The position numbers and the translations under genes were made by a program. Positions 12,101-21,066 of a stretch of 64,000 bases of DNA are shown here, piece by piece (positions within the stretch are counted from its first letter, which is position 1; every line of letters begins with the position of its first letter). The DNA comes from Phoronis australis. Its lineage: Eukaryota; Phoronida; Phoronidae. The notes under the pieces are model-generated. The model was not told the DNA's origin. It was given only the letters and a program-made list of their open reading frames with translations, and did not search any database. The stretch lies in contig NMRA01000605.1 of the NCBI GenBank assembly GCA_002633005.1, positions 66,185-130,184 on the forward strand. The letters are read 5' to 3'.

Positions 12101-15100
12101 GGATAATGGTTATCTTTCCACATTTCAAAAGGCTATTACCTTTTTGTATATAAGATGAGTTTCATCAAATGTTGTTTTATGACATCTAAACACTACAATC
12201 CGTGCTTTTAATAGACTAAAATGTTCTTAATTTCTATTTTTGTGGAGAAATTTAGCAAAACATAATTTCTCTTGTTGGCCATATTGTGTGCTAAATAAGT
12301 GTGGAATTACTGTAACAGTATTTAGTGAAAGGTTAGACAAATGATGGTTGGATCTCTTAGCTATGGGTAATGTTTGGTGTTTATGTGAAAAAGGATGCAG
12401 TGGTTGAGTAATGTTTGAATGTTGCTGGAAAGGTTTCTCTATCAGTTAGTATTTACGCCTGCATTGTTTATTGTAAATGTGTTTCTGTTCAACAAACAAT
12501 GGTCACAAAATGTTATCATTCTGCCTGACAGTTGTATGGCAAGTGGGGAGACTCTGGCTTTGTGGCAAAGTAGTCGTAGCCGGTCACTGTATGCTGACTG
12601 TGGTGCCATCAGTAACACTGTTATTAGCCTTAGGCTAACTTTTTGTCAACTGTACAAGCTTGTTTGCTATTGATCAGAAATTTTTATAAACTCAGCTTTT
12701 AATTTTTGCATGACATCCATTCTACAGTTTCTAATTCGCCTGACAATGCAGATCCGTGCACCATTATACAAAGGTAGTCTGTATATCGCTAGGTACTGAA
12801 GGTGTGTGCAAACCACCTGATCTCAGCCGACATGAAGGTAGGCCCCATGGCGGGCTGTGACCGGGCCTGGTCGTGGTTTGCCATCGACTTTGCTGAGGAC
12901 AGCCAGCGAGAGGAGATGTTGGCATGCAAGTTCAAGACAATAGAAATCGCTGACAAGTTCAAGATGGTGTTTGAGGAGTGCGTGGAGAAGGTAACCTGCA
13001 AAGGAGGGGCACGGCCGAAGACGACTGCAGGCGAGGCGACAGGTAGGTGTAATAGTGTGACTTCATGTTTATGAAGTACTGAAGCCAGTTCTGTCAATGG
13101 TTATATATTCAGTTACAGGAAAGGATGTTGTGTTAACTTAATGTGTAGCAATGAAAACAAGTGCATTCAGAATCATGTCAGTGTGGACCTGTCTGGCCTG
13201 TCATTTTTTTGATAAAACTGGCCCTTGGAGTTTTCTATGAACGACTTCAGCCGACTATACAAAGCCTGACGGGCTGCATAGTGTAAGTGAGAGATCAAGA
13301 GCTAGGGTTTGGTGGAAATGTTTTAAGTAAATGTGCCTCTAATTAGCAGTGGATTGGAGATCCTGTATGTTAGTCCCTCTCAGTCACTGGATATGGCTGT
13401 CCTGTCTTTTGGTCAAAATGTGTATAATTTGAATTTTTTACTTTGTATTACTCTGCTATTGATAGGGTCATGCAACCATGTCTTTTAAGAAACTTTAGGA
13501 AAAAAGAAATTGAGGTACATTCATAACAAGGAAAAGTTTCAAAAATATAAACAAACTTTGTTTGATAGAAATTTTCACCATGTTTTGTTTTCATTTTGTT
13601 TAAGCTTTTGAATTTATTCATGAAAATCATTTAAGTCTTATTTTTTCATGCATAAGTGCAACAATTTTAAAACAGTGCCTAACAGCATTTTGGAGGACAG
13701 TGTACAAAGCTATTTGAATGGTTCATATGAATGAATCCAATCAGTTGTTTCTGAGACATGATGTTCCAAATTTGACAGCTTTCTATGGTCCTACACAACT
13801 TTTAAAGATAACTATCAATCACAGGTTTACAAAGTCAATCAACTTCATGTGTGGGGTTATTTGTTCTATTCAACAGGTCAGAAGTTCCCCGATTATCATT
13901 TTTGTTGTCAAGTTCATACTTGTGATTCTGTCCACTAGGTGTCACTGATAGCGGTGGTGTCCAAGATTCGGAAGTCGCCTCTACCGAAGATGGTAAGAAG
14001 TATTGTATTAACAATGTTTTGCGTAATGTGTTTTGTGGTGAGATCTCCTGAGTGTGGTTGTTTGTTTTTGAAATTCTGAAGCATTGAAGACAGAAATTGT
14101 ACATCCTGATGCTGTGGTCAACAGTATTCTTTGCCTTTTTATTGTGGAAAAATTCCTTACTGTTAGCGCTGAAAACTTAGACATTTTCTTGCAAAACTGG
14201 TGTCAAGTCTGAAAATACAAGCATCAAAAGTTTCTGAAGTTTTTGAAAATTTTTCTTCAAAAAATTGATGAAAACTTCATTCTTTTGCTATTAAGCAAAT
14301 TCTATGTTACCCAAGTGTTATTACTGACCACAATTCATTCACTTACTAGTGTAAAGACTACCTTCAGCATAATAGTTTTATATCAGTGTTAATCTTCTCG
14401 CTCTTTAAACACTCTTTGACCTTTGAAAACTGACCCGTGGAGTTTTCCACAAATCAACTCAGCTGAATGCATGACCAATAAGAAGATACACGGTCTCACA
14501 GGTTGCATTGTATGAAGTGAGAGACCAAGGTCATTTGATGGAAATGTTGTAAATTAGTCTGTCACTCTAAAAAGCAATTCATTGGGGATGGTGTCCCTCA
14601 ATGTATGCTGGGCCCTGACCCTCAGTGATTAGGGGTGTCCTGTACCTCTGCTGCCACCTGAGAATGTTTAGGTTGACATGTCTCCTTCCATCTGATGTAG
14701 GAGTGTACCACATTGCTGTGTCCTGGTACTAAGATTATTGGGTTCCTGAAGTTCTTTTCTTGGGGTTGAGCTTTGGAATAGTGAGAGTATGCCAAACATG
14801 AAAATTATTGTACTCGGTTGAGTGCTGGAAATCCAAGAATCTCACCTAGGAACCTACTGTGTTTACATGTTTCACTTGTATCACTGGGGATATCTCGTCA
14901 AGTCTTGCGTGATCTTGCATTTTGCAACTTAAGGTTCTTTTTTTGCAAAGTTCACATATCTAATGCATGCCATGTCTTTGATGCCCCGTCTCCACTGGAT
15001 AGACCCCAAACATTTTTATTACATGACCCGTATCACAGATTTCCAAAGCCTATCAGCTTAAGGCTATCTCAAAATCTTATTCACTAAAATTGGCTGTTTT

Positions 15101-18100
15101 TACAATATTTCACATGTCTAGCAAAACTCCTTATCTTCATTCTCGGGAAACTTAAATACGGAGTATATACAGTGTAGCAAGGAAAAAAGATTTAGCAGGC
15201 CTCTATGACTTTGTGTTCACAAACACACCAAGTTGTGAAAAGAAATAAATCCTCGCCCAAATTCATTAATTTGATCTGTAATTTGACATTTTGCTGTCAG
15301 TTTCAGTCTGATGCTCACAACGTGCTTTATCTACCGACTCAATTTCTGTTGTCCATTTTGTTCTTGGTTTGAAAGTTCAAATAGTGAACATGGTTAAGGC
15401 ACTTATAAGTTATATTGATCAAAAACAAGTTTTCACCTAATAATTAAGTAATAATTGTCAGATTTTGAAGACTCATATTATTTTTAGCTTTTTCTTGGTT
15501 TCAACAAACCGACTTAGTTTCAACTTGCGTTTTCGGAAACGGCTTGCTGAATTTCACTGAAGGTTTCCGATTTTAATATTCATCAATCTTGAAAATGCTG
15601 TTAGGGTTTTCCTTTTAAACCCTTAATCTTTGCGTACCACTAGAGAGATGGATACAACTACTATTTTTACAAAAAAAGATCTTTTCGAGAGTTATTTTGG
15701 CATAGGGAAATAAAACTAAGTGAGTAGTTGAAAATTCCTAACAGCCATGTTTGAGGTGAATTGTAAAGTTTTCATTTAAAAGGGTTTCATTAAAATCTAC
15801 CACAGGGTTATTTTACTATGGCTGTACCTTTCTTAAAAATTTTGACTTGTATAAGATTTTAGCTTAATAATAATAATGATGCCACATCAATCTGAACAAT
15901 CATATTGTAATAATCTCTCATTTTGTTCCTTTCAGAAAATCCGTACTTTTAGTAGTTGATGTTGCCTGTTTTTTGATATATAACTTAGAATGAAGGTCAC
16001 TTAATAGGTTTTGAGATATCCTTAAAGTGTTGGGATATTTGTACTATTCAATGCATCATCAGTTTTCAAGTTCATACTTGTGTTTCTGTCCACTAGGTGT
16101 CGTTGAAAACATTGGTGTCCAAGATTTGGAAGGATCCTCTACTGAAGATGGTGAGAAGTGCTGTATTAGCAATGTTTGTGTATTTAGTGGTGAGGTCTCC
16201 TGAGTGTGGATGTTACATTAAGAAATTCTGAAGCAGTGAAGACAAAGTTTGTACATTCAGATGCTGTGGCCAACAGTATTCTTTACCTTTTTATTGTGAA
16301 AAAGTCCTTACTATGAGCACTGAGAATTTCATCCTTTTATTACAAAGCTGTGGATTTTAAGATCAGATATGTCCTGAAAAAAATTCTGGAGATTTTGAGC
16401 ATGTTCTCCAAAGTCAAAAATTGATGAAAACTTCATCCTTTTCCTCTAAACTAATTCCTTGTAACCCACATGTTGTTATCTACCATTAATTCGTTCACTG
16501 ACTAGTGTATAAAATACAACAAGACTCTCTTCAAAATGATTTTCCAGTTTTATATCGATGTTCATCTTGTTCTATGTAAATGCACTATTATTCAGTCTTT
16601 ATCTTTGGTAACAGCTTTTGACATCTTTTAATTGAGGATATTAGGCAAAAAGCTATAATTTCTATCTCATTTAGATGAGGTGATCTTTGTGAGCGAGAGA
16701 CTGCCATCCCCAGACAAGGTAGAGTTAGCCCGCAAATACTTACTGCCCGACACATTTTACTTGTACGAAGAAGCCCCACCCTGTCCTGGTTGCAGGGGCT
16801 GTGAAGATTATGTTCCTGAACAATCTGTGCCAGCAGTATCAGACGATGACCAGGTGCCTGAACTATCGGCCACGGAGCCTGGGGCTGATGCAGAGGAACC
16901 AAGTGAGTTTGACTATCAAAGAAATATTTTTTATTGTTAAATTCATAAGCACAATATGCAAGATGTAGGTCTCTTTCACAATCCAGTCGGGGGAAATATA
17001 TTTTGTCGCAATTGGCTATTCACAATTGTTGAAATACTCAGTGTGCTATGACTTTTTCAAGAGTTATGTCCCTGTGATATTGAAATTACTTAGAACAAGT
17101 AGTACTCTTAGTTAGGTTGGATAAGTTCAATATTAAGGTTCAGGAAAGCTTGTCCTTTGTTGTTAATGATGTTTAGCCAAGCTCTAGCTTCCAAAAACCC
17201 ATTGGAGAGAAGAACTGAGCTTATGAATACGTAATGTTACATGTTGTGACATGAAGCTATAGTGTGGTTATATTTACCACTGAATAATTTAGTGCTGTCA
17301 TTTCTGGTCATTGTTAAAATTGTCTTAACATGGTGAAATTAAAACATGTGCATGTTGGTTTCCTGTTCTGTGTTTGTTGTGGATAATTGTTGTTGCATTA
17401 ATGTTCTTATTCCAGTTAGACTTCGATACAAAACTGTTTAGGACTTTGAATTTTGAAAACTATGACTGCTTTAAACAGAATTGACTTGCAGTATAACTGA
17501 TTATTCTAATAGTGTTGACCAACTGTATTTCAGTGAACAATTTTTATGATGCCTGTAATGGGGACTCCTGTTTGAGCTTCGCTATTTCAGAGTCCATAGA
17601 CAATAATATCACTTTTGACATTAGAATGTTGCCGTTCTATGTTAACTCATTCATTTTAGCTGCCTCCAGCATATTTGCCAATTCTACAGTCGCAGGGATT
17701 TCCTTTTCATCTGTGGCAGCCACATCTGGTGGTGAATCTGGATTTGGAAGCAGCCATGGTAAGTTGAGCATTAAGTATAGAGTTGAAATTAAATATATTT
17801 GATAATTTGCTTGCTGCATTACGTTGAGCATTATATTGGGATGTGGGATTGTATAGAGTTGAAGTAAAATATACTTGATAATTTGTATAGAGTTGAAGTT
17901 GAAAATACTTGATAATTTGTATAGAGTTGAAGTTGAAAATACTTGATAATTTGTATAGAGTTGAAGTTAAATATACTTCATAATTTGCTTGCTGCATTTA
18001 CGCTAGCTTATAAAGTAGGGTTGGTATTTGTAATTTTGAAAAAAATGTCAGATTATAAAGAGAAATGTCAAGTTACTGGAGTTTTAAATTAAAGGAATGG

Positions 18101-21066
18101 TTGTAAAAATCAATCCCTGTCATGTGTCTGTCTGTAATTCAGAAATTTTCAAGCAGCTTGTCACTGGGGGTCACTTTCAGTAATCATCCTGTTCCATTGT
18201 GTAATGTGTTATTAGTGTTAGCAGAAAATGCTTTTGTCAGATGACAAGTGTTGTTTTACAGTCTGTGTGTGACTGTTTCAAGGCGTGGTATACACTCAGG
18301 ATGAAAACTGCATGTAATCAGCCATATGTAATATAATTGTATTAGATGATCATTGCAAGTAATCCAGTATGTTAAAAGTTTGGGAGACTAAGATCACCAT
18401 TTGATGTTGTGTTTCTTTTAGGTTTGTATTGGGGAGAAGCCATATAAACCAGTGATGGTTGTTATTTCTCCTGTTATTCTGCCTATTATCTCCCGTGCAA
18501 TGTCCCCTATTGTTTAACCCGTCATTGCCATGCATGTCTGTCTGTCTGCAGCTAGGAAGCCGTTCCAGTGGTCTGGAGCTGGTGCAACTCTGTTTACACC
18601 TAACACTGAGGAGAGCGAGGAGAACCCTGAGGACCCCTCTGACCACGACCCGCACTATGAACCCATTATATCCTTGCCTGACCAGGTGGAGGTTAAAACT
18701 GGTAAGTATGGTATGATTTGTGCGTGTCTGTCTTTGCAGGAGGATCTGTCAGACTTATATTTACTTGTTTGTAGGTTTCTCTGTATGCCTGTCTGTGACA
18801 ATTGCACTACACTATCCTCATTCATCTATGTTGCTATGTCACATCCATCCAAATCATACACACCACCTTTCTCCATTTGCCTTTACCCACTTGTTGGATA
18901 GAAAGACAAGAGGATTTAGAAGTGATTCTTTGGAAGGCAAATGAACTGGTTTAGATGAATACACAGTCCTGGTATATTGATCAGATGAGAGTAATGCACA
19001 ACTGTTTCGTTTGCCTCTCTGTGCTGAACTCAAAGGATGCAGATCTTTATATCGGTGAACTCTCAATTGTGTTTTCCTTGTCTTTTCGAAGGTGAGGAAG
19101 ATGACGAGATCATGTTCAGACACCGCTCAAAGTTTTTCCGTTTTGACAGCAAGGTGAAACAATGGAAGGAACGAGGAATCGGTGAAATGAAGATCTTGAA
19201 AAACACCAAGTCTGGTGAGTTTACATCTGTATGCAGCTGTATAACTGAGATTTTGCTGATGCAGGCACATAGGTTTTTTGAAACTTACTTTACTCCACAT
19301 TTTGTGCATGAAACCATGGATTATTAGCTATTAATAATTCAGTAAGATATTGTAATAATATATGTTATCAGTAACAGTTTAGTGGGACATTGTGGTTTGC
19401 ATGCAGTAAGACTTGCAATGCTAATATATAATGTTCATGACTGGTTCACTCTTTTTATGTTAAGTACCGAAATTTGGAGAAGATGTCAAAGGCTATGGTA
19501 TGAAATTACCAGCCAAGGCACTGTTTGAGGAATGTGTTAGCATATTTTTAATGCATTGTTGCGATAATTATGCTAGCAACATGATCTAAAACATTCGCAA
19601 GTGATCTAGCGGTTTCTCTTCACTGAGAACTCGACTTCTTACAATATTGTGAATTTCAATTGGCAATTGTTCTTCAACTAGTGGCTCAGGTTGACTTGTT
19701 GATTGTCTGAATGTGTTTTGTCTTGTTGATGTCATAACACGAGTGTCCTGCAAAGTGAAAATAGGAATTCCCAAGCCACTGGCAACAGAACGGGGGTGCA
19801 GAATTAATTATCTGGTGAGCATACTTCAGCCATGTGGAGGTGATTTTGTGCATTGTTTTTCAACCAAAACTCGGCATGCTTCTCTGCCCTCCAGGTAAAT
19901 ACCGCCTTGTCCATAGACGGGAACAGGTGTTCAAGGTGGTGTGCAACCAGAATATCACAGCAGACATGGAGCTGAAGCTCATGGCGACGTCAGAGACTGC
20001 CTGGTGTTGGTTCGGCATGGACTTCTCAGAGAGTGATGGTGGGGATGAGCCTGCCATCGAGCAGTTTGCAATTAAATTTAAGGTATGTGCTGGTGTGTTC
20101 AGACCAGTATTTTTGCAAATACATTTTACTTCACTGCTTTGATTAGTAGTTTGCTTGCTAATTAGTAGAGCGTGGCACTACAGTAGTCTTCCAGAGTTGA
20201 CAAATTTTATTGAAATTGGCCAAGCTTTGTCCAAGTTCAAGGTGAAAAGAAACCGTAAAAATCAATACTCTTATTCGTGTGAAAATTGCCAAAAATTGCC
20301 CCACATTTTGACATTAAGAGGTTTCACCAAATTTTTAAAAAACTAATAAACATGCTCTAAAAATGAACATTACTAAGCTTTTCCGGTAGTAGTGTGATCT
20401 TGCAGTTGTTCTCTCATCACACTCTTTTAACACTATAAAGATTAGTAGGACAGATATTTCTAGTCTTACAGATTCAAGCTCAGACTGTGATCATAATTAC
20501 TGCCCTGTATCTGTTGCTGTATGGCAAATTATGAGGACAGTTTTCTGCAAATATGCCCATGGGTGTATTTGGGGGAAGAGCATTTGTGAGTTCTAAGCTT
20601 TCCCAAGTTTAATAAGCTGACATAGGTATCAAAAGCGTAATTGATTCATCCATTATCTCCTGTCTGTTGGGACATGTGTATTTACTCTCTTGGTTCTATA
20701 TTGCTCAACATTACATCCTGATTACTGTTCGATTCACGTGATTATAAATTTGTCACTTCCAAACGTAGGCTTGTGCCTGTACTTGGATTTGAATTTTGGT
20801 CCTTGAACGGATATTTTCCAACTGTAAGCTCAGGATTACTCTGCAGAAAACTCCAGCATGGTATCAATGTCTTGAATATTGCAATGAGTGGAGGTAATGA
20901 TTTGGACTTAGTGGTAAACATAACTTCGCGGTGTCATCTCTATTGTTTTGTCTCTTCCAACACCTCTGGTCCTTGTTCTATGTAGGTTTCTTTTTTCCAG
21001 ACTGCTGAATTGGCGATACAGTTCAAAGATGTGTTTGAAACGTGTCAGAAAAGTTTAACTGAGTGA
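8..21066 (+). CDS. RANBP2: RANBP2/Nup358-like nucleoporin, left-arm copy (5' end outside window)
   Basis: Nup358/RANBP2 is the cytoplasmic-filament nucleoporin; it binds Ran-GTP through Ran-binding domains, binds transport receptors through FG motifs and acts in SUMOylation. Exons read here: 8-172, 580-815 (into a gap), 1935-2133, 3154-3533, 4059-4302, 5053-5235, 5781-5915, 6094-6159, 8013-8060, 8465-8596, 9262-9393, 11351-12045, 12793-13042, 13939-13992, 16097-16150, 16675-16902, 17660-17758, 18552-18701, 19092-19214, 19895-20082, 21001-21066. All have AG/GT borders and matching phases; from 1935 to the TGA they total 1142 codons without a stop. Domain order RanBD, ZnF x2, FG, RanBD, IR-like, RanBD matches the C-terminal two thirds of vertebrate RANBP2, but with fewer zinc fingers, three RanBDs here instead of four, and no cyclophilin domain. 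The TPR-containing N-terminus lies upstream of base 1. AATAAA signals follow at 21867 and 22258. At least one further exon probably lies in the 816-1496 gap, because the other copy has one there. Confidence 0.9.
580..815 (+). CDS. RANBP2: RANBP2 left copy: proline/tyrosine-rich linker exon (runs into gap)
   Basis: The acceptor is tttcaag at 573-579 and the exon is open until the N run. The helix AEIQKVGESTEKAL leads into a Pro-rich segment with PPPTPPAPQPP and a run of YPYPYPAYPPYAYP. It is a flexible linker with no recognised domain. The mirror exon starting at 62177 is frameshifted, so this copy is the better reference. The exon end is not visible. Confidence 0.75.
816..1496. other. Assembly gap (681 N)
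   Basis: This is a run of N. By comparison with the right arm (exon 61497-61733) it should contain a 79-codon exon of the RANBP2 copy plus intron. Bases 1497-1760 after the gap show no exon and no obvious counterpart in the right arm. Confidence 0.95.
1935..2133 (+). CDS. RANBP2: RANBP2 left copy: Ser/Thr/Pro linker exon before first RanBD
   Basis: The acceptor is aatttaag at 1934 and the donor GAA G|gtatag, so the exon ends in phase 1. It encodes VNDGTTTFKLPVSVADTPPT, then [20 protein letters not shown] and an acidic tail. It is low-complexity, presumably disordered, and joins in phase to the RanBD exon. The mirror exon (61085-61283) has the same length of 199 nt. The intron downstream (2134-3153) shows nothing else I can name. 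Confidence 0.75.
3154..3533 (+). CDS. RANBP2: RANBP2 left copy: first Ran-binding domain (RanBD1), whole domain in one exon
   Basis: This is a complete RanBD (PH-like fold that binds Ran-GTP). The start [20 protein letters not shown] is the family signature, followed by [38 protein letters not shown], then [13 protein letters not shown] and the terminal helix [17 protein letters not shown]. 380 nt plus one base from the previous exon gives 127 codons, ending in phase 0 at gag|gtaatg. Mirror exon: 59686-60065. Confidence 0.93.
4059..4302 (+). CDS. RANBP2: RANBP2 left copy: RanBP2-type zinc finger 1
   Basis: The exon opens after ttgtttacag, with a basic helix ([10 protein letters not shown]) and a spacer rich in Pro, Ser and Thr. 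It then carries [18 protein letters not shown] with a C-x2-C-x10-C-x2-C zinc ribbon ending [10 protein letters not shown], the canonical RanBP2 zinc finger. In RANBP2 these fingers bind Ran-GDP. It ends in phase 1 at GCA G|gtaagt. Mirror exon: 58928-59171. The long following intron (4303-5052) has no other feature I recognise. Confidence 0.9.
5053..5235 (+). CDS. RANBP2: RANBP2 left copy: RanBP2-type zinc finger 2
   Basis: The acceptor is cactttag; the encoded segment is [18 protein letters not shown] then [16 protein letters not shown], with all four zinc cysteines present (C-x2-C-x10-C-x2-C). It closely resembles finger 1, including the KPVDDxMxKFKPP lead, so the two exons arose by internal duplication. 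Phase 1 in and out, so it can be skipped or duplicated without a frameshift. Mirror exon: 57994-58176. Confidence 0.9.
5781..5915 (+). CDS. RANBP2: RANBP2 left copy: FG exon
   Basis: The exon follows ctgtttacag and ends GCA G|gtgagt. It encodes [20 protein letters not shown] then FSFKPPAQV and a Ser/Ala-rich acidic tail, so it carries one true FG and FxF variants typical of nucleoporin FG regions. Phase 1 in and out. Mirror exon: 57321-57455. Confidence 0.8.
6094..6159 (+). CDS. RANBP2: RANBP2 left copy: short FG exon
   Basis: The 66-nt exon lies between ttttcag and a gtaagt donor, phase 1 in and out. It encodes [20 protein letters not shown], with two FG motifs. The mirror exon (57073-57138) keeps the first FG but has lost the second. 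Confidence 0.75.
6302..7854. mobile_element. DNA-transposon remnant with 33-bp terminal inverted repeats, in a RANBP2 intron
   Basis: Bases 6302-6334 and the reverse complement of 7822-7854 match at 30 of 33 positions (core ACAAAATGAGTCTTAA), so this is an element of about 1.55 kb with terminal inverted repeats. Inside, 6947-7129 (+) encodes an acidic segment with [14 protein letters not shown], like the acidic N-terminus of piggyBac-type transposases, but no catalytic domain is present. I see no clear target-site duplication. The same element occurs at the mirror position in the right arm (about 54050-56932), so it predates the arm duplication. Family assignment is uncertain. Confidence 0.5.
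8013..8060 (+). CDS. RANBP2: RANBP2 left copy: FG mini-exon
   Basis: This 48-nt exon lies between a ctgcag acceptor and a gtaaga donor, phase 1 in and out, and encodes SVFGSGLTLQNNSST with one FG. Its equivalent is missing from the right arm, where a deletion removes it. It rests on splice sites, phase and the FG motif only. Confidence 0.6.
8296..8478 (+). repeat. Minisatellite made of splice acceptor plus exon start
   Basis: This tandem array has a unit of about 29-30 bases, roughly ATTTTGTCACCCTCCRTAGG then TACATCTAT. Its last unit is the real acceptor and start of exon 8465-8596 (GGTACACCTATATTTGG). Each unit keeps a pyrimidine-rich tract and an AG followed by GTAC, so several units look like acceptors. 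The same array precedes the next exon and three exons of the right arm. Confidence 0.7.
8465..8596 (+). CDS. RANBP2: RANBP2 left copy: FG exon followed by a decayed zinc finger
   Basis: The exon encodes GTPIFGATASSSGFTF, then a spacer and LDQFKPAEG, and ends at GAG G|gtgagt, phase 1 in and out (132 nt). The open frame continues past the donor (about 8597-8690) into WKCFVGLIYN and [10 protein letters not shown], plainly a RanBP2 zinc finger in which the second zinc cysteine is Gly. The KFKPP lead of the real fingers aligns with QFKPAE here, so the donor sits where the finger's conserved Trp begins. I call the finger part intronic; a longer exon cannot be excluded without RNA. Confidence 0.65.
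9096..9274 (+). repeat. Second acceptor/exon-start minisatellite
   Basis: It has the same unit as at 8296-8478, with variants such as TTTGTCACCCTC, TGTGTAGGTACATCAATATT and CTCCATAGGTACATCAATAT. The last unit is the acceptor of exon 9262-9393. Confidence 0.65.
9262..9393 (+). CDS. RANBP2: RANBP2 left copy: second FG exon of the decayed-finger type
   Basis: The 132-nt exon encodes [16 protein letters not shown] then the same spacer as the previous exon and LDQFKPAE, ending at GAA C|gtgagt. It is a recent duplicate of exon 8465-8596. Downstream sequence still spells WECSFLIYN and CAGCKTTKPG, a zinc finger with one residue, the second cysteine, deleted. Phase 1 in and out. Mirrored twice in the right arm (52908-53039 and 50182-50313). 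Confidence 0.65.
9500..10230. repeat. Degenerate modular repeat (CTAGTGGCA modules) in intron
   Basis: The motif CTAGTGGCA followed by a T-rich stretch recurs near 9704, 9828, 9966 and 10112, at intervals of about 120-145 bases; a related CTTGTGGATATTTTT ends the series near 10195. Between them are ACGACTTC/GACTTTCAG words and short ATTTATATGAA stretches. It looks like an old tandem repeat or mobile element. Two further copies lie in the right arm (about 49345-50050 and 52050-52790). Confidence 0.5.
10391..10807. repeat. Direct repeat around a single n (likely contig join)
   Basis: Bases 10391-10482 (from CAAACCCTGTAACAATCGCA to TTGAGCTTAAGGT) recur almost identically at 10711-10807, immediately after the n at 10710. 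The right arm has the sequence only once per repeat unit. Overlapping contig ends placed in tandem would give exactly this pattern; a true duplication is possible. Confidence 0.6.
11351..12045 (+). CDS. RANBP2: RANBP2 left copy: FG-rich segment plus N-terminal half of second RanBD
   Basis: The exon runs from aattttag|agccc to GAG CAG|gtaagg (695 nt, 232 codons with the split codon). The first two thirds are Ser/Thr-rich with FxF and GF motifs (GGFVFSG, GFNFSF, FSGFSFA, FAGFSLV, GFSFSQ). An acidic stretch leads to the RanBD start [20 protein letters not shown], then [20 protein letters not shown] and RVLMRREQ. The second half of the domain is in the next exon. The mirror exon 47876-48570 encodes an identical protein, unlike the rest of the arms. 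Confidence 0.88.
12793..13042 (+). CDS. RANBP2: RANBP2 left copy: C-terminal half of second RanBD
   Basis: The exon starts after cgctag and continues the RanBD as VLKVCANHLISADM, AWSWFAIDFAEDS and the final helix KFKTIEIADKFKMVFEECVE. A basic Gly-rich tail ends at ACA G|gtaggt in phase 1. The right-arm equivalent would lie inside the 46520-47513 gap. Confidence 0.88.
13939..13992 (+). CDS. RANBP2: RANBP2 left copy: 54-nt micro-exon, copy 1
   Basis: The exon lies between gtccactag and gtaaga and encodes GVTDSGGVQDSEVASTED, acidic and Ser-rich, phase 1 in and out. Exon and flanking intron (about 13900-14330) are repeated 2158 bases downstream around exon 16097-16150, so this is a tandem duplication that lengthened the linker by 18 residues. 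Confidence 0.6.
16097..16150 (+). CDS. RANBP2: RANBP2 left copy: 54-nt micro-exon, copy 2
   Basis: The encoded segment is [18 protein letters not shown], with the same phase, length and splice sites (gtccactag, gtgaga) as the upstream copy. The right arm keeps this one at 46413-46466; its partner there would be in the gap. Intron 14400-16060 holds no feature I recognise. Confidence 0.6.
16675..16902 (+). CDS. RANBP2: RANBP2 left copy: IR-like SUMO-ligase repeat exon
   Basis: The exon encodes [20 protein letters not shown] then [16 protein letters not shown], which matches the layout of the internal repeats (IR1/IR2) that give RANBP2 its SUMO E3 activity: hydrophobic strand, Pro turn, short helix, and LPxTF. 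Only one repeat is visible. The strand VIFVS stands where IR1 has its SUMO-interacting strand. It is followed by a cysteine cluster CPGCRGC and an acidic tail. Position between second and third RanBD agrees with the family. Donor CCA A|gtgagt, phase 1. Mirror exon: 45660-45887. Confidence 0.8.
17660..17758 (+). CDS. RANBP2: RANBP2 left copy: Ser/Gly linker exon with possible alternative start at 17534
   Basis: From acceptor tcattttag the exon encodes [20 protein letters not shown] then GFGSSH and ends CAT G|gtaagt (99 nt, phase 1). An upstream acceptor gtatttcag would begin the exon at 17534 (225 nt, same phase). That longer frame is open in both arms, but it differs at many residues between them and does not look like FG sequence, so I prefer the short form. 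Confidence 0.6.
17851..17986. repeat. Four-copy 34-bp tandem repeat in intron
   Basis: The unit begins GTATAGAGTTGAAG and ends TACTTGATAATTT; copies start at 17851, 17885, 17919 and 17953. A diverged mirror array lies at about 44570-44780. Confidence 0.75.
18552..18701 (+). CDS. RANBP2: RANBP2 left copy: start of third RanBD
   Basis: The exon follows gtctgcag and encodes [13 protein letters not shown], an acidic stretch (EESEENPEDPSD), then the RanBD entry [17 protein letters not shown]. Phase 1 in and out. The right-arm exon is 33 nt shorter because the acidic stretch is missing. Confidence 0.85.
19092..19214 (+). CDS. RANBP2: RANBP2 left copy: third RanBD, middle exon
   Basis: The exon encodes GEEDDEIMFRHRSKFFRFD and [18 protein letters not shown], the RanBD core strands. 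Phase 1 in and out (123 nt). Mirror exon: 43288-43410. Confidence 0.88.
19895..20082 (+). CDS. RANBP2: RANBP2 left copy: third RanBD, late exon
   Basis: The encoded segment is [32 protein letters not shown] and EQFAIKFK, ending in phase 0 at AAG|gtatgt. Mirror exon: 42432-42619. The next intron (20083-21000) has nothing else I recognise. Confidence 0.88.
21001..21066 (+). CDS. RANBP2: RANBP2 left copy: last exon with stop
   Basis: After ttttttccag the exon encodes TAELAIQFKDVFETCQKSLT E and a TGA stop at 21064-21066. This is the last RanBD helix. Nothing resembling a cyclophilin domain follows before the next gene. The right copy uses a later stop. Confidence 0.85.
   Translation, partial: TAELAIQFKDVFETCQKSLTE

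Noticed and set aside
17534-17659. Extension of the Ser/Gly linker exon upstream
   Set aside because: Open in both arms with a plausible acceptor, but the translation is unlike the rest of the linker and varies strongly between arms; noted as an alternative only.
20773-20985. 70-codon open frame in the last RANBP2 intron (a possible extra exon or a cyclophilin fragment)
   Set aside because: No cyclophilin motifs, no mirror exon in the right arm, and the flanking exons already join in phase without it.
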